A stretch of DNA of 64,000 bases from a bacterium (GTDB lineage Bacteria; Hinthialibacterota; Hinthialibacteria; OLB16): contig JAJVIK010000015.1 of NCBI GenBank assembly GCA_022072055.1, positions 1-64,000 of the forward strand. The letters are read 5' to 3'. A program made the position numbers and the translations under genes. The notes under the pieces are model-generated. The model was given only the letters and a program-made list of their open reading frames with translations, was not told where the DNA came from and did no database searches. Below, piece after piece: positions 26,255-35,581 of the stretch. The number at the start of each line of letters is the position of its first letter. The first letter of the stretch is position 1.

Positions 26255-26632
26255 TTATGCGGCCAAGATGTCCACGCTATAGCGTCTGAGGCGCTCATCC
26301 CGAGTGACAATCTTGAGTCCCTCAACCCTTGCTTGCGCCACAAGCATGCGATCAAAAGGGTCCTTATGGAGGTTGGGGAGATTTCCGACCTCGAGCGCGT
26401 GGTCAACCCGGATGGTTAGGGGTGTGTATCCGATCTCCTCGACCACCTCGTACCAGTGCTGCGGAATTCGGAGTTTTCCAATGGATTGCTTTATGGATAT
26501 CTCCCATGCGCTGACCGCGCTCACCATGACGAGGGAATCCGGGTCCTTCAGCAGCCGGATGGTGGCTGGTGACAACAAGGATTCGTCAAACAGACTCCAC
26601 AGGAGGACATGAGTATCGAGAAGGAGTCTCAT
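26255..26632 (-). CDS. PIN-domain ribonuclease toxin
   Basis: This 125-aa VapC-like toxin is predicted to cut RNA at a four-acid metal site: Asp6 in MRLLLDTHVLLW, Glu44 in SAWEISIK, Asp91/Asp94 in KDPFDRMLVAQA, and Asp112 in VTRDERL. The frame is complete and of normal length. Its ATG overlaps the stop of the antitoxin gene (ATGA), so the pair is translationally coupled. The SAWEISIKQSIGKL and LHKDPFDRML signatures are typical of the PIN subfamily that pairs with Phd/YefM antitoxins. Confidence 0.9.
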   Translation of the reverse strand: MRLLLDTHVLLWSLFDESLLSPATIRLLKDPDSLVMVSAVSAWEISIKQSIGKLRIPQHWYEVVEEIGYTPLTIRVDHALEVGNLPNLHKDPFDRMLVAQARVEGLKIVTRDERLRRYSVDILAA

Positions 26633-26868
26633 TCGGATTCTCCGTAAAAGGTCTTAAGAATATCTTCCGGGAGCTCGTCGAAATCCTCAGCCATCCAAAT
26701 CTGTCCGCGAAGAAGCCCGAGTCGCCTCTCTTTCTTCGGCGGTTGGTAGGGGACCAATCGCGCAATCGGCTTGCCTGCCTTGCCGATCACAACCTCCTCC
26801 CCATTGGAAACTTGGTCCAGCAAGCGGGAAAGATGGGTCTTGGCTTCATGAACGTTGGTGACTCGCAT
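26629..26868 (-). CDS. Phd/YefM-family antitoxin
   Basis: This 79-aa protein has the Phd start MRVTNVHEAKTHLSRLL and the VVIGKAGKPIARLVP segment, the conserved DNA-binding fold of this family. The acidic C-terminal tail (EDFDELPEDILKTFYGE) should bind and block the PIN toxin encoded right behind. The repressor domain is expected to bind the palindrome and repeats at 26889-26917 immediately upstream, giving autoregulation. Ribosome-binding site AAGGA is close to the ATG. Confidence 0.9.
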   Translation of the reverse strand: MRVTNVHEAKTHLSRLLDQVSNGEEVVIGKAGKPIARLVPYQPPKKERRLGLLRGQIWMAEDFDELPEDILKTFYGESE

Positions 26869-26888
26869 GGCCGATATCCTTCAATATG

Positions 26889-26917
26889 GACTAGACTTAG
26901 TCTAGTCTAGTCTAGTC
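26889..26917. promoter_or_regulatory. Operator of the Phd/PIN pair: perfect palindrome plus TAGTC repeats
   Basis: GACTAGACT (26889-26897), one T, and its complement AGTCTAGTC (26899-26907) form a perfect 19-bp palindrome. The pentamer TAGTC occurs four times in tandem at 26898-26917. It lies 20 bases upstream of the antitoxin ATG. The stop codon of the upstream membrane-protein gene (26912-26914) lies inside the repeats. Binding by the antitoxin is inferred from the family's known autoregulation. Confidence 0.7.
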
Positions 26918-28972
26918 TCGGGAGAGGTCAAGAGGCCCATCTTCTAAAGCGTCCGGATTCGGGACCGACGCTCCTTGAATCCGCCGGGCGAATCGGTGAT
27001 ACAGGAATGAACTCCCCACCATGAGCAGCCCCAGCACGATCAGCGAAATGATCCGGTGCGGGGTGGAGGCATCCGCCATGTCGATGAGCAGGACCTTGAG
27101 GGAAGTCAATCCGAAGAGCCACATCGACGTGATCCGCGCGGCGTGCAGGTTGAGCGCGAATCCGACGCCCATCAGCGCGAGCGAATAGAGCGCCCACGTG
27201 ACCGAAATCGCCGCCGGCGCGCTGGAGGGAGCATGGTCGTGGCAAAACGCCCCCACCTCCACCGTGAGCGTTCCAAACAACAGCACGCCAAACAACGCCG
27301 CCGTGGCTGTCCCCAAATCTTGCGCGAACTTGCCAAGCCCGGCCCCGAGGGCGGCAAGAAATCGAGAATAGGACAGCACGCTGAGCAGCGTCACCACCTC
27401 GGAGACAAAGCGTGGAACCGCTTGGGTGTGGTAACCGTCCGCATATCTCACCGGATCGAGCTCCAGCCTGTAAACCTCCGGATAGTCGAAGAAGTATTGT
27501 TTCCACAGTGCCAAGCAAAGGAGCAGGATGGAAGAGGCAAAGAGACGGCGGTCGGCCAGTCGAGTCGCCGCCCAGGCCAGGGCCACCGCCTGAACCGCCC
27601 AGCAGATCGTGATCCAGTGCCCGGTGAAAAGCAGCGGCACGGAAACCACCAGGAAGAAGCCGGCCTTGGCGATCAACAGGGCGAGCGGTTTGCGGTTCGC
27701 CGGAAACCGTTTGTACATCAGAAACGCAAGCGCGCCGAACAGGGCCGAGTAGGCAAGCGTGGCGACACTCACCGCTCGCCGCGAGAAGTGTTCCTGAATA
27801 AGTCCTATCGAGTAAGCCAAAGCGATGATCGAATTGGGCGCGGAGAACACAAACTCGGAGGTCTTCGCGGCGGCCTGTCCCCAGAAATAAGGGGCGAAAG
27901 GCGCGAGGGCGTAAGTGAGATAGAAGAGGTTGAGGTAGATGAGAGTCGGCCAGAAGTGTTCGGGCTCGTAGTAACGAATCATCCAGACGGTGAACAGCAG
28001 CCAGGTGAACACAAAACCGAGCTGGTTCAAGACCTTCCAACGCTTGAGCAGGGCGATGGACAGCACGCCCAGGTTCAGGATGACCATATAGGTCATCAGC
28101 GCGACTTGATCCGCCGTTCCACTGCTCAGCACCACCGGAGTGGCGAACCCGCCGACCAGGCCGAGGACCGCCAGCCACATCGTGTCGAACCACAGCGCCG
28201 CCCCTCCGGCAAGACCAGTCACCGCGACCATCAGCGCGAAAGCGACCGCCTGATGCAGGAGTTGATAGACCTGAAATGCGGCGAAAGTGGCGGCGTAGAG
28301 GGTGGCGATCCCCGCGCCGAAAACATACAGGCCGAACATTGCGAACTGCTTGCGCCGAAACACCTCCCCCGCCGCAAGGCACCCAAGACCGCACAGATAG
28401 GCCATGGCGACCCTCCCGGCGGGAGTAATCCAGTTCCTGTCGAAGGAGTACTTGAGGAAGTACGCGATTCCGAGAACAGTGACCGCCAATCCGGCGATCA
28501 ACATCCACTTCTGGCCGAAGCGGACTTCGGCTTCGCCGCTTGAGGAGCCATCCGAGGTCTCCGCCTCATGCGCGTGCGGAGCGGGGCCAAACCCCCTTCC
28601 CACACCGAGGCGAGCCGCCAGCGGGGCCGCCTTCGCGCCGCCCTCCCGAAAGACAGCCTCGGTCAGGTTCAAGGCATGCGCGGATACGGCTGGTTCAGGG
28701 CTTGCCGATTCCCCCTTCTGGGGAACATCCAACGGGCCGGGAGGTGCAGTCGCGGTCGAGGCGGCGACCCAATTCAGAAACCCTTTCTCGAGTTCGCTCA
28801 ATCTGCGGTCGATATCCTGCAGGCTCCCCGTGAGAACCTGTGCGCTCTGTTTGGCCTGTTTCAGGTCATCCTTGAGCCAGTGGAGGGATTGAATCGCGGA
28901 AAGGTCCTGCCCGCAATAGACACAGTTTTTCGCCCCAACAAGAACGGGGCGTTTGCATTTCGGGCATTCCAT
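26912..28972 (-). CDS. DUF2339-family multi-pass membrane protein with zinc ribbon
   Basis: This 686-aa protein opens with a zinc ribbon (MECPKCKRP...CVYCG; Cys3, Cys6, Cys17, Cys20), then a helical, probably coiled-coil segment (about 25-70), and a low-complexity linker. From about residue 150 onward it is a long series of transmembrane helices, with FGQKWMLIAGLAVTVLGIAYFLKY leading in, as in DUF2339 proteins. The usual family is a large polytopic membrane protein of unknown function. The N-terminal ribbon suggests cytosolic metal binding. It is not obviously co-transcribed with the next genes. Its end overlaps the TA operator. Confidence 0.8.
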   Translation of the reverse strand: MECPKCKRPVLVGAKNCVYCGQDLSAIQSLHWLKDDLKQAKQSAQVLTGSLQDIDRRLSELEKGFLNWVAASTATAPPGPLDVPQKGESASPEPAVSAHALNLTEAVFREGGAKAAPLAARLGVGRGFGPAPHAHEAETSDGSSSGEAEVRFGQKWMLIAGLAVTVLGIAYFLKYSFDRNWITPAGRVAMAYLCGLGCLAAGEVFRRKQFAMFGLYVFGAGIATLYAATFAAFQVYQLLHQAVAFALMVAVTGLAGGAALWFDTMWLAVLGLVGGFATPVVLSSGTADQVALMTYMVILNLGVLSIALLKRWKVLNQLGFVFTWLLFTVWMIRYYEPEHFWPTLIYLNLFYLTYALAPFAPYFWGQAAAKTSEFVFSAPNSIIALAYSIGLIQEHFSRRAVSVATLAYSALFGALAFLMYKRFPANRKPLALLIAKAGFFLVVSVPLLFTGHWITICWAVQAVALAWAATRLADRRLFASSILLLCLALWKQYFFDYPEVYRLELDPVRYADGYHTQAVPRFVSEVVTLLSVLSYSRFLAALGAGLGKFAQDLGTATAALFGVLLFGTLTVEVGAFCHDHAPSSAPAAISVTWALYSLALMGVGFALNLHAARITSMWLFGLTSLKVLLIDMADASTPHRIISLIVLGLLMVGSSFLYHRFARRIQGASVPNPDALEDGPLDLSRD

Positions 28973-29043
28973 ATGTTGGACCTCCTTCCGAGGATGAGGC
29001 CCCCTTCCGCCCGAACTAGCGGTGGTGGGTGTTCAAACGGAGA

Positions 29044-29862
29044 TTATACACACTGATCCAGCCGACGTATCGCATCAAAGCTCTCTCTCGCGATTTTTTC
29101 GGCCCCGGGGGTGAAGTCGAAGACCTCCACCGAGTAATACCCCTCGAACCCCACTTCCTTCCCGGCCCGGAAGAGCGGCTCAAAATTGCAGTTCCCCATC
29201 CCCGGTCCGAGCTTGTTCCGGTCGTTCAGGTGGACATGCTTCACCGCCGGGAGGCAGCGACGCAGCTCCTCGGCCGGTTCGAGTCCCATCTCGAAGCTCG
29301 CTCGCGCGTCCACCATCATCTGGAATCCCGGACGGTTGACTCTTCGGACCCAGTCAAGCGCCTCCGAAGGGGTTTGAATGAAATTGGTTTGCGCCGAATC
29401 CAGCGGCTCCAGGCACAGGGTGACCCCCACCTTTTCGGCATACTCCCCAAGCCGCTGAAACCCGGCCAGCGTTCGCTCCTCCACCGTGGCTCGGTCTTGG
29501 GTCGGCTCGAGGTTCCGCTGCATGGGCGATCCGAGGATCAGGACTCTCCCACCGAGGTCGCGGCACAGGTCCATCAGCGCCTCAAGGAATCCGAGGGTGG
29601 CCTCGCGGACCGAGGCGTCCTCAGTGGTGAGATGGAACCCCTTGGGGGAAACCAACAGCCAATGGAGTCCGACAACCTCAAGCCCGTTGTTTTCGGCGGC
29701 TTTTCGGATTCGGGCGCGCGCCGCGGAGTCCAGTGTGCGCGCGTCCTCAGCCAGGGTGAATGGGGCGATCTCGATTCCGTCGTAACCTATCTCGGCCACA
29801 ATCCGGCAGGCTTCCTCAAAGGGGGTTTCTCCGAAGACCTCATTGCAGATGGAGTATCTCAT
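29044..29862 (-). CDS. Sugar phosphate isomerase/epimerase-like TIM-barrel protein
   Basis: This 272-aa protein belongs to the xylose-isomerase-like TIM barrel (AP endonuclease 2) superfamily, which isomerises or epimerises ketoses or hydroxypyruvate. The visible pattern is a barrel start MRYSICNEVFGETPFEEAC and GYDGIEIAPF, metal-ligand type segments LCLEPLD and MVDARASFEMG, then VKHVHLNDRNKLGPGMG and a late GYYSVEVFDF strand. The upstream extension to 29913 has no conserved sequence and no signal peptide, so the ATG at 29862 is chosen, although its ribosome-binding site is weak. Substrate cannot be assigned. It precedes no obvious operon partner. Confidence 0.85.
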   Translation of the reverse strand: MRYSICNEVFGETPFEEACRIVAEIGYDGIEIAPFTLAEDARTLDSAARARIRKAAENNGLEVVGLHWLLVSPKGFHLTTEDASVREATLGFLEALMDLCRDLGGRVLILGSPMQRNLEPTQDRATVEERTLAGFQRLGEYAEKVGVTLCLEPLDSAQTNFIQTPSEALDWVRRVNRPGFQMMVDARASFEMGLEPAEELRRCLPAVKHVHLNDRNKLGPGMGNCNFEPLFRAGKEVGFEGYYSVEVFDFTPGAEKIARESFDAIRRLDQCV

Positions 29863-29934
29863 GATGGCATGAATTTGCGTGCCGCGCGGGGAAGCGTCAA
29901 GGGGACCTGCCACGGGATCTCCCGTTCGGACGAC

Positions 29935-32900
29935 TCAGCGCCCCCCCTTTGTCCAGAAACGCGAGAAATCAAAGAGCAAGGCCGCTTCCTCGGTGGCCCC
30001 CGAAATCTCGGTTAGAAAGACAAGAAGGTCCTTCGGATCGATACGTCCGTCGCCATCGGGAGCGGGCGCCACATCATAGTCCCGCGTGGCCGTGACCGTG
30101 AGCGTCTCGCTGGGTGATGGAGTTCCGGTTGGCGAGGGGAGAGCGGCGGTGACCGTGGGGGTTTCGGTCGATGTGGGGGTGGACGTGCTCGTGTGGATTC
30201 CCGTAAACGTCGCGGTCACGGTCGATGTCGGCGTGTTGGTCCCAGTCCCGGTCGGCGTCGAGGAGGTGGTCGTCGTGGGGGATGGCGTGGGCGGCGGCGC
30301 GGTTCCGTTGCCTCTCCCAGGACTGGCAAAGGAACTCAGGAACTCGCCATCCTCGTTCAGCCCAGTCTCGAATCCGATGGGAGTGGTGGAACTCCGGAAG
30401 TTGTAAGCCACCGCGATGCCATCCACCCAGGGGAACGCCTCGTCGATCTTCTCCAGCGAGGCTCCATCAATTGAAAGGGGCGGGTAGCTCGTGGAAAGGG
30501 ATCCATCGACCAGACCTCCGCCGCTTGCCGCATTGAACAGAGCCAGATTGTCTCCTTCATTCGACAGCGCGCCAACGGATCCGGGAACCGCTTCAATCAC
30601 GCGAATCCCGGGAGGCATTTGCCACAGGGCGAACCCGGAATTGCCCCATAGGTTCACGATCACATGCTCCCCAGGCTGGAGCACCGCGCCCGGGGGAAGG
30701 GTGACGTTGCCCTCACCGGCCGCCGGATACACATCATCGTCGGTCAGATACCAGCCCGAAACGTCGATGAAAGAGGCGGTTGTGTTCAAGAGTTCGATCC
30801 ATTCCACATCCGCGCCCCGATTGTTGTACATGATCTCGGAGATCAACACGGGGGGAATCGAATATTGGAGTTGCGCGGTTTGCGGCGAAGTGATCGCATT
30901 CCAGCCCGTGTCCGCGATGTTCTCCACGCTGATTGTGTAGAGCGTGTCGGCCTGCAGCGGCGAGCCAAACTGAAGGACCACGGTGTCCGGGTTTTCGGGA
31001 CTTGCCGAGAGCGGATTCCCCGCTCCGTGGTCAAGCGTGTAGTTGGAGACCGACAGAACACTTGTGACATCGAGGGGTTCGTCGAACTTAAGGACCACAA
31101 GGTCGCGTCTTCCGAAAGCAGCCTCCACCAACTGGGGCGGCTCCGTGTCCATGGAGCACACAGTCACCCCATCGTTATCAGCGCCGGGTGTGCCGAGGTC
31201 ACCGTTCGTCCCGTAGGGGCTGGTTTGCGGGGTCCACTGTGAGTTCGGTCCATTGCAGTAATCCAGCCCCATCCCGTAGGACTGCCCCTGGATCGGGGCG
31301 CTGGGGAACGCCGATTGGATCGGGTGCGGAGAGGGGACAAAGTTGCCGTATCCGATTGAATGGATGACCGTCGCGCCATCCAGAAGGATCAATTCATCCC
31401 CATTGTTGCCCATCGTGATGTCGTTCGCGAAGGAGTAATCCACCGGCGCTCCGCCGTTGATCGCGGGATTCGTGGACTCCCCAAGAACCAGGTATCCCTT
31501 GGCCGGAATGGTGACTGGGTCGGCTCCTGAAATGGCGTGAATGTCGGTTTCGTTGTCCGCGAGCGCCCACCCGCGCAAGTCGATGTCCTGGTTTGTGGTG
31601 TTGAAGAGCTCGATCCACTCCTTGTCGTCGTCGTTTCCGGTCACATTGCCCTGGACCTCGGAAATGATGACATCGCCCGCCGAATGGCTTTGCTGTGGCG
31701 CAACAGTGAATTCCACCGGGTCGGACCAATGTCCCCAGCGGCCCGTGACATCCTTCAGGCGACTCCGCGCACGATAAGTGTGGCCGCCTTGAACCGCGCC
31801 GGGTGGGATTTGGATCTGGCTTGAGAAGGAGGAGAGCTCGCCGCTGGTCCACACCTCATTCCACTCCAGGATCGGATCCCCCTTGGAATCCAGGAAGGGG
31901 GCATTGGGATTGGTGATCTCACCCAGTCGCCACTTGAGGGCCGCGAAATCGCCGGGACCTTGTGGGTCGCTGAACGGGGAGGTTTCAAAGATCAGACTTG
32001 TTGGGGGAAAGCCGGGGGGACCGACATAGGTCACGGTGGTTTTGTCAGGTATCGCGGCGGCGTCTCCCCCGTAATTGGAGCGTTCGTCCAGTTCCACCGC
32101 GCGGCCTCCGGGGGCCACCATCGAAGTGAGCGGCCGATCCAGGACCGGCCAGTGCGTTCCTCCGACAAAGGCGTAAACCTTCATGTCCGCGACCTTGTTT
32201 TCGAGAGTCCCAAAGTCGCTGATGGCCGCGCCGGTCAATGGGTGGTCCTTCCAGCGATCCCTGTCGGCGGGAACAAAATCGGTTATGACCGTCGCCAGAC
32301 GGTCAATCATCGGCGGAAGCGCTTCTTCGTTCCAAATCAGATCGCGAAACTCGCGGATGAAGTTCCGATACTCGATGTACAGCTCCTCCTTCTGTCTCGG
32401 CCCCCCGGTGTAATTGACCTTCGCCCGGCCATCCGTGATCTGGGGATCAATCATCGCGTAGAGCGGTTCATCCCATCCCTGATGCGCCCCATTCTCTCCC
32501 CAGGATTGCTCGTGATCCCAGGGCAGAGGTTGAAGCTTGCCGAGCGGATTGCCGGGCGCGGGATGGAAAAACCAGCCGATGTTCTTGAGCGCGGGAGTGT
32601 CCACCGGCGGGAATGCGTTTTCCTGTTCGGGGTAGACCCCCAGATCATAGTGGCGGATGGCCTGCTGCACGGTCTCATAGCGTCGCCAGAACTCGTAATC
32701 CACATTCGCTTTCAGCCACTCCAGCGAGGCCGCGGGATGGAGATTGGCGACAATGTTGTTGTAATCCTCGGCGTTGGAGACAGCCCCTCTGGCCTGGTAT
32801 CTCTGCTGCTCTTTCCCGTCAGTCACTCCATCGGTGAGTTTGTAAAGGTTGCCCTTGGGCATCCCATGCGAGTCGAGGAACCGCGAATCATAGTCCTCCA

Positions 32901-34500
32901 TGGCGAGGAACATCCCCCAGAAATCCCCCTCGTACTGCCCATTGGGGGTCATCGGAGCCTCCTCTACACCGTCCGGAACCCGGAAATGAATCCAATGTGT
33001 GAGCGGAGCCGGGACTCCGACCAGATTGAAAAGGATGTTGTTGATCGACTCCGTGACCCCGAAGTTCCCGACGTTCCTCGGACCGAACATCTTGGCGAAC
33101 AGCATGGTCCTCCATTGGGTGGGATAGGGCGCGCCCTTCTGGTCGCGCGCCTGGAAGTACCGCCCGCGGTTGAACTTGAAGCGCATGTTTCGCTTCTGCT
33201 GGAGTTGATAGCGTTGGTTGTGGCCGCGCAGACGGTAGTGCATGTGGTCGTACACCACGCCGTCATGGACAAAAGCCCCCTCCCAATTGAAGGAGCTGCG
33301 CGCCCCCCGGTTGGTTCGGGGGATCTGGAAAGCGGGTTCGTAGGCGATGCAGGTCTGCATGTCCCCGGCCCGAGTGATCAGCGTGTACACCGGTAGGGTG
33401 GTGAGCGTCTCCGGACTGTAAGAGTGTCCCAAGCCGTTGGGATGCACCGTCCGGATGGTGGGGGTGTAGGGCGGAACGCCGTCATACACATAATAGGCAA
33501 AGTTCAAGGAGGGGTCATCCGCGAACGGCGCGCGGATCGAGGAGCTGGGGGATTGCTTGTCGGTTGCAGCGATGCGGTAGCGGACAAGCGTTCGGTTTCC
33601 CTGCCCGGGGATTGTGGCGGTGAAAACATGATCGCCAGGGATCGAGTCTCCCTCGATCCCATCATCTCTCATCGGGAGCGCGTTCCAGTACGCATCGGAG
33701 TGAAAGAGCGGGTTGGGAGCGCGGGGCTGCTCGGGATTCGCCAGGAGCTGGGCAATTCCGAGCGGAAACTCCGCGGGAATGTAGTTCCCCGGCGAGACAA
33801 ACTGATAAAGGAGGATGACCGATTGGATTCCATCGGGGTCGGTCACCTTGGCGTTGATCAGCGTGGGCTGACCTGAGAGGGGTTGTTTGGGGGAGTGGTG
33901 GACTTCGCGGATTTGCGGGGGCGGGTTTTCAGCGTACACCGAGTTGAGATCTCCGGGCGTTGGCGGCCCTGTCGAGGGTCGCCAACTCGCGCCTAGACCA
34001 TTGTTCAAGAACGGATGGACCAGCTCCATCGAGCTGCCTTGTCCGGCCGAATCGAGCGGCCAGGGGAATGCAACTCGATAATCGACTTCATCCTCCACAC
34101 CCCCGCCCGAATCCGAAAGCTCGACACGTTCTCCCTCGTTGGACAAGGATCCTGAGTATGGACCAAGCGGGAGGAACCCGAACCGGGACTGGAAGAAGGC
34201 GGGGTCCTCCGCGACCACCAGATAGCCGCCGCCTTCCAGCACGGTCCCTGCTGGAAACTGGTAGTCAATCGCATCCGTGAATCTCCAGCCGGAGAGGTTC
34301 ACTTCGGTCAAGTCAGGGTTGTGGAGTTCGATGAACTCCTCGGGATCGATATTCTCTTCGGGTTCGTAATGGATTTCGTTGAGGACCACGCGCGCGAGGG
34401 CCGTGGGCCCGACCAAAACAAGCGCGGTCGAACACAAAGCCGACAGTAGCCACGCCGGATTCCCGACGAGTCGGCTCGGCACCCAGGCTTGAGGGCTCAT
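29935..34500 (-). CDS. Giant secreted CotH-kinase-like protein with lamin-tail domains and dockerin-like tail
   Basis: This 1521-aa protein has a signal peptide (about residues 1-36). A lamin-tail domain begins at VVLNEIHYEPEEN. From about 400 to 780 a CotH-kinase-like region includes RLRGHNQRYQLQQKRN and LPWDHEQSWGENGAHQGW, matching the protein-kinase-like CotH fold known from spore coat and outer-surface proteins. Two further lamin-tail domains (about 945-1070, IISEVQG; about 1220-1390, LISEIMYNN) flank an Ig-like strand pattern near 1120. A Ser/Thr/Pro linker of about 70 residues leads to a dockerin-like half (DGDGRIDPKDLLVFL). CotH homologues phosphorylate proteins, so extracellular phosphorylation or a surface scaffold role is possible; neither is shown. 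Confidence 0.85.
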   Translation of the reverse strand: MSPQAWVPSRLVGNPAWLLSALCSTALVLVGPTALARVVLNEIHYEPEENIDPEEFIELHNPDLTEVNLSGWRFTDAIDYQFPAGTVLEGGGYLVVAEDPAFFQSRFGFLPLGPYSGSLSNEGERVELSDSGGGVEDEVDYRVAFPWPLDSAGQGSSMELVHPFLNNGLGASWRPSTGPPTPGDLNSVYAENPPPQIREVHHSPKQPLSGQPTLINAKVTDPDGIQSVILLYQFVSPGNYIPAEFPLGIAQLLANPEQPRAPNPLFHSDAYWNALPMRDDGIEGDSIPGDHVFTATIPGQGNRTLVRYRIAATDKQSPSSSIRAPFADDPSLNFAYYVYDGVPPYTPTIRTVHPNGLGHSYSPETLTTLPVYTLITRAGDMQTCIAYEPAFQIPRTNRGARSSFNWEGAFVHDGVVYDHMHYRLRGHNQRYQLQQKRNMRFKFNRGRYFQARDQKGAPYPTQWRTMLFAKMFGPRNVGNFGVTESINNILFNLVGVPAPLTHWIHFRVPDGVEEAPMTPNGQYEGDFWGMFLAMEDYDSRFLDSHGMPKGNLYKLTDGVTDGKEQQRYQARGAVSNAEDYNNIVANLHPAASLEWLKANVDYEFWRRYETVQQAIRHYDLGVYPEQENAFPPVDTPALKNIGWFFHPAPGNPLGKLQPLPWDHEQSWGENGAHQGWDEPLYAMIDPQITDGRAKVNYTGGPRQKEELYIEYRNFIREFRDLIWNEEALPPMIDRLATVITDFVPADRDRWKDHPLTGAAISDFGTLENKVADMKVYAFVGGTHWPVLDRPLTSMVAPGGRAVELDERSNYGGDAAAIPDKTTVTYVGPPGFPPTSLIFETSPFSDPQGPGDFAALKWRLGEITNPNAPFLDSKGDPILEWNEVWTSGELSSFSSQIQIPPGAVQGGHTYRARSRLKDVTGRWGHWSDPVEFTVAPQQSHSAGDVIISEVQGNVTGNDDDKEWIELFNTTNQDIDLRGWALADNETDIHAISGADPVTIPAKGYLVLGESTNPAINGGAPVDYSFANDITMGNNGDELILLDGATVIHSIGYGNFVPSPHPIQSAFPSAPIQGQSYGMGLDYCNGPNSQWTPQTSPYGTNGDLGTPGADNDGVTVCSMDTEPPQLVEAAFGRRDLVVLKFDEPLDVTSVLSVSNYTLDHGAGNPLSASPENPDTVVLQFGSPLQADTLYTISVENIADTGWNAITSPQTAQLQYSIPPVLISEIMYNNRGADVEWIELLNTTASFIDVSGWYLTDDDVYPAAGEGNVTLPPGAVLQPGEHVIVNLWGNSGFALWQMPPGIRVIEAVPGSVGALSNEGDNLALFNAASGGGLVDGSLSTSYPPLSIDGASLEKIDEAFPWVDGIAVAYNFRSSTTPIGFETGLNEDGEFLSSFASPGRGNGTAPPPTPSPTTTTSSTPTGTGTNTPTSTVTATFTGIHTSTSTPTSTETPTVTAALPSPTGTPSPSETLTVTATRDYDVAPAPDGDGRIDPKDLLVFLTEISGATEEAALLFDFSRFWTKGGR

Positions 34501-34683
34501 GAGCTTGCCCGATCTTGGTTTCCATCGGGGATCGAGTCAAGCCTGGATGGTCTCGATTAGATTCCGTCCCGTGGGGGATCATCCGTTCGGTGCTCGTGCT
34601 TTCCCGCGAGGCGCCACCCATACTCTTGTGGTCTATCCGTCTTCTCATTCCTGCGGGCGCATGGGAAACTCGTCCGAGTACTC

Positions 34684-35124
34684 ATGCGGATTTACATGGA
34701 CACGTGCTGTTTGAATCGACCACTCGACAATTGCCCCCAAGAGCGAATTCGCCTGGAGGCGGAGGCCGTCAGGTTGGTCTTCAGACTGATCGAGATCGGG
34801 CGACTGAAATGGGTGACAAGCGAGGTTCTCGCTTTCGAGATTGACCAGAATCCGAACTACGACCATCGGAACCTTATCCGGTCGATCCTCGGATGGGCGG
34901 ATGAGTATGTGAAACTTGGCGCGGAGGTGGTCTCTGAGGCGAAACGATTTGAACGACTGGGGCTTTCGCCGATGGACTCCCTTCATCTTGCCTCGGCCAA
35001 AGCAGGGAATACCCGGGTCTTCCTCACTGTCGACGATAGGCTTCTCCGCAAAGCGACCAGGTTCCATAATAAGATCGCGATCAGGGTTGAGAACCCGCTG
35101 AACTGGATTGGGGACACGTCATGA
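34684..35124 (+). CDS. PIN-domain toxin, first gene of a toxin-first pair
   Basis: This 146-aa PIN protein starts MRIYMDTCCLNRPLDN with Asp6, followed by Glu47 in VTSEVLAFE, Asp in SPMDSLHLASA, and VDDRLLRKA with the last acid. These four positions are the metal site of VapC-like ribonucleases. Unlike most VapBC modules, the toxin precedes its small partner, whose ATG overlaps this stop (ATGA). It is the third PIN module within 15 kb. The ribosome-binding site is weak. Confidence 0.85.
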   Translation: MRIYMDTCCLNRPLDNCPQERIRLEAEAVRLVFRLIEIGRLKWVTSEVLAFEIDQNPNYDHRNLIRSILGWADEYVKLGAEVVSEAKRFERLGLSPMDSLHLASAKAGNTRVFLTVDDRLLRKATRFHNKIAIRVENPLNWIGDTS

Positions 35125-35378
35125 GACAGGGCAAGGACACCGGCAAGATGACACCGGCGGAGATACGTCGGGCGGCTTATGGGGCGATTGCCCGCGAACT
35201 TGGTCCCTCCGGGCTTTTCCGGTTCATCCAGGATTTCTCTCTCGGGCACGGGGACTACACCATGGATCGACACGCCTTCCTACCCAAAGGGGACGTTGAG
35301 GAGATTGTGGGTCGGATCCAGACATGGAGGGGCGTTGGCTCCCGTGGAAAAAGAAAGCGTGATCAACTTATGGGGTGA
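35121..35378 (+). CDS. Putative antitoxin partner of the toxin-first PIN gene
   Basis: This 85-aa protein overlaps the PIN stop by 4 bases. It has two helical segments, MTPAEIRRAAYGAIARELGP and SGLFRFIQDFSLGHGDY, then a charged C-terminus (KGDVEEIVGRIQTWR). M10 is an alternative start. It does not match the Phd, VapB or AbrB patterns by eye. By position and size it is probably the antitoxin. Function is inferred from context only. Confidence 0.65.
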   Translation: MRQGKDTGKMTPAEIRRAAYGAIARELGPSGLFRFIQDFSLGHGDYTMDRHAFLPKGDVEEIVGRIQTWRGVGSRGKRKRDQLMG

Positions 35379-35581
35379 CCTACCAACGCCCCACCAACCT
35401 TGCCGGCCAGGGACTTGTTGTTCCTCCCCGATCTTGACCCCCATCGCTCCGCTCCCTAGATTCTCCCTCAAGAGCTGAAGGCTTTCCTGGATCTGCCGGG
35501 GAAGAGGGACGGGAGCGGGTCCGCGCGGATTCGGTTCTCGCGCCACGCCTCGGTTCAAACCAATCATTCGGAGAATCCCAC

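Noticed and set aside
26881-26920. CRISPR-like short tandem repeat
   Set aside because: The repeat unit is five bases and no spacers exist; it fits a toxin-antitoxin operator.
27056-28543. 495-aa plus-strand frame in the DUF2339 gene
   Set aside because: Antisense shadow; charged low-complexity sequence with no features, while the minus-strand frame has zinc ribbon and membrane helices.
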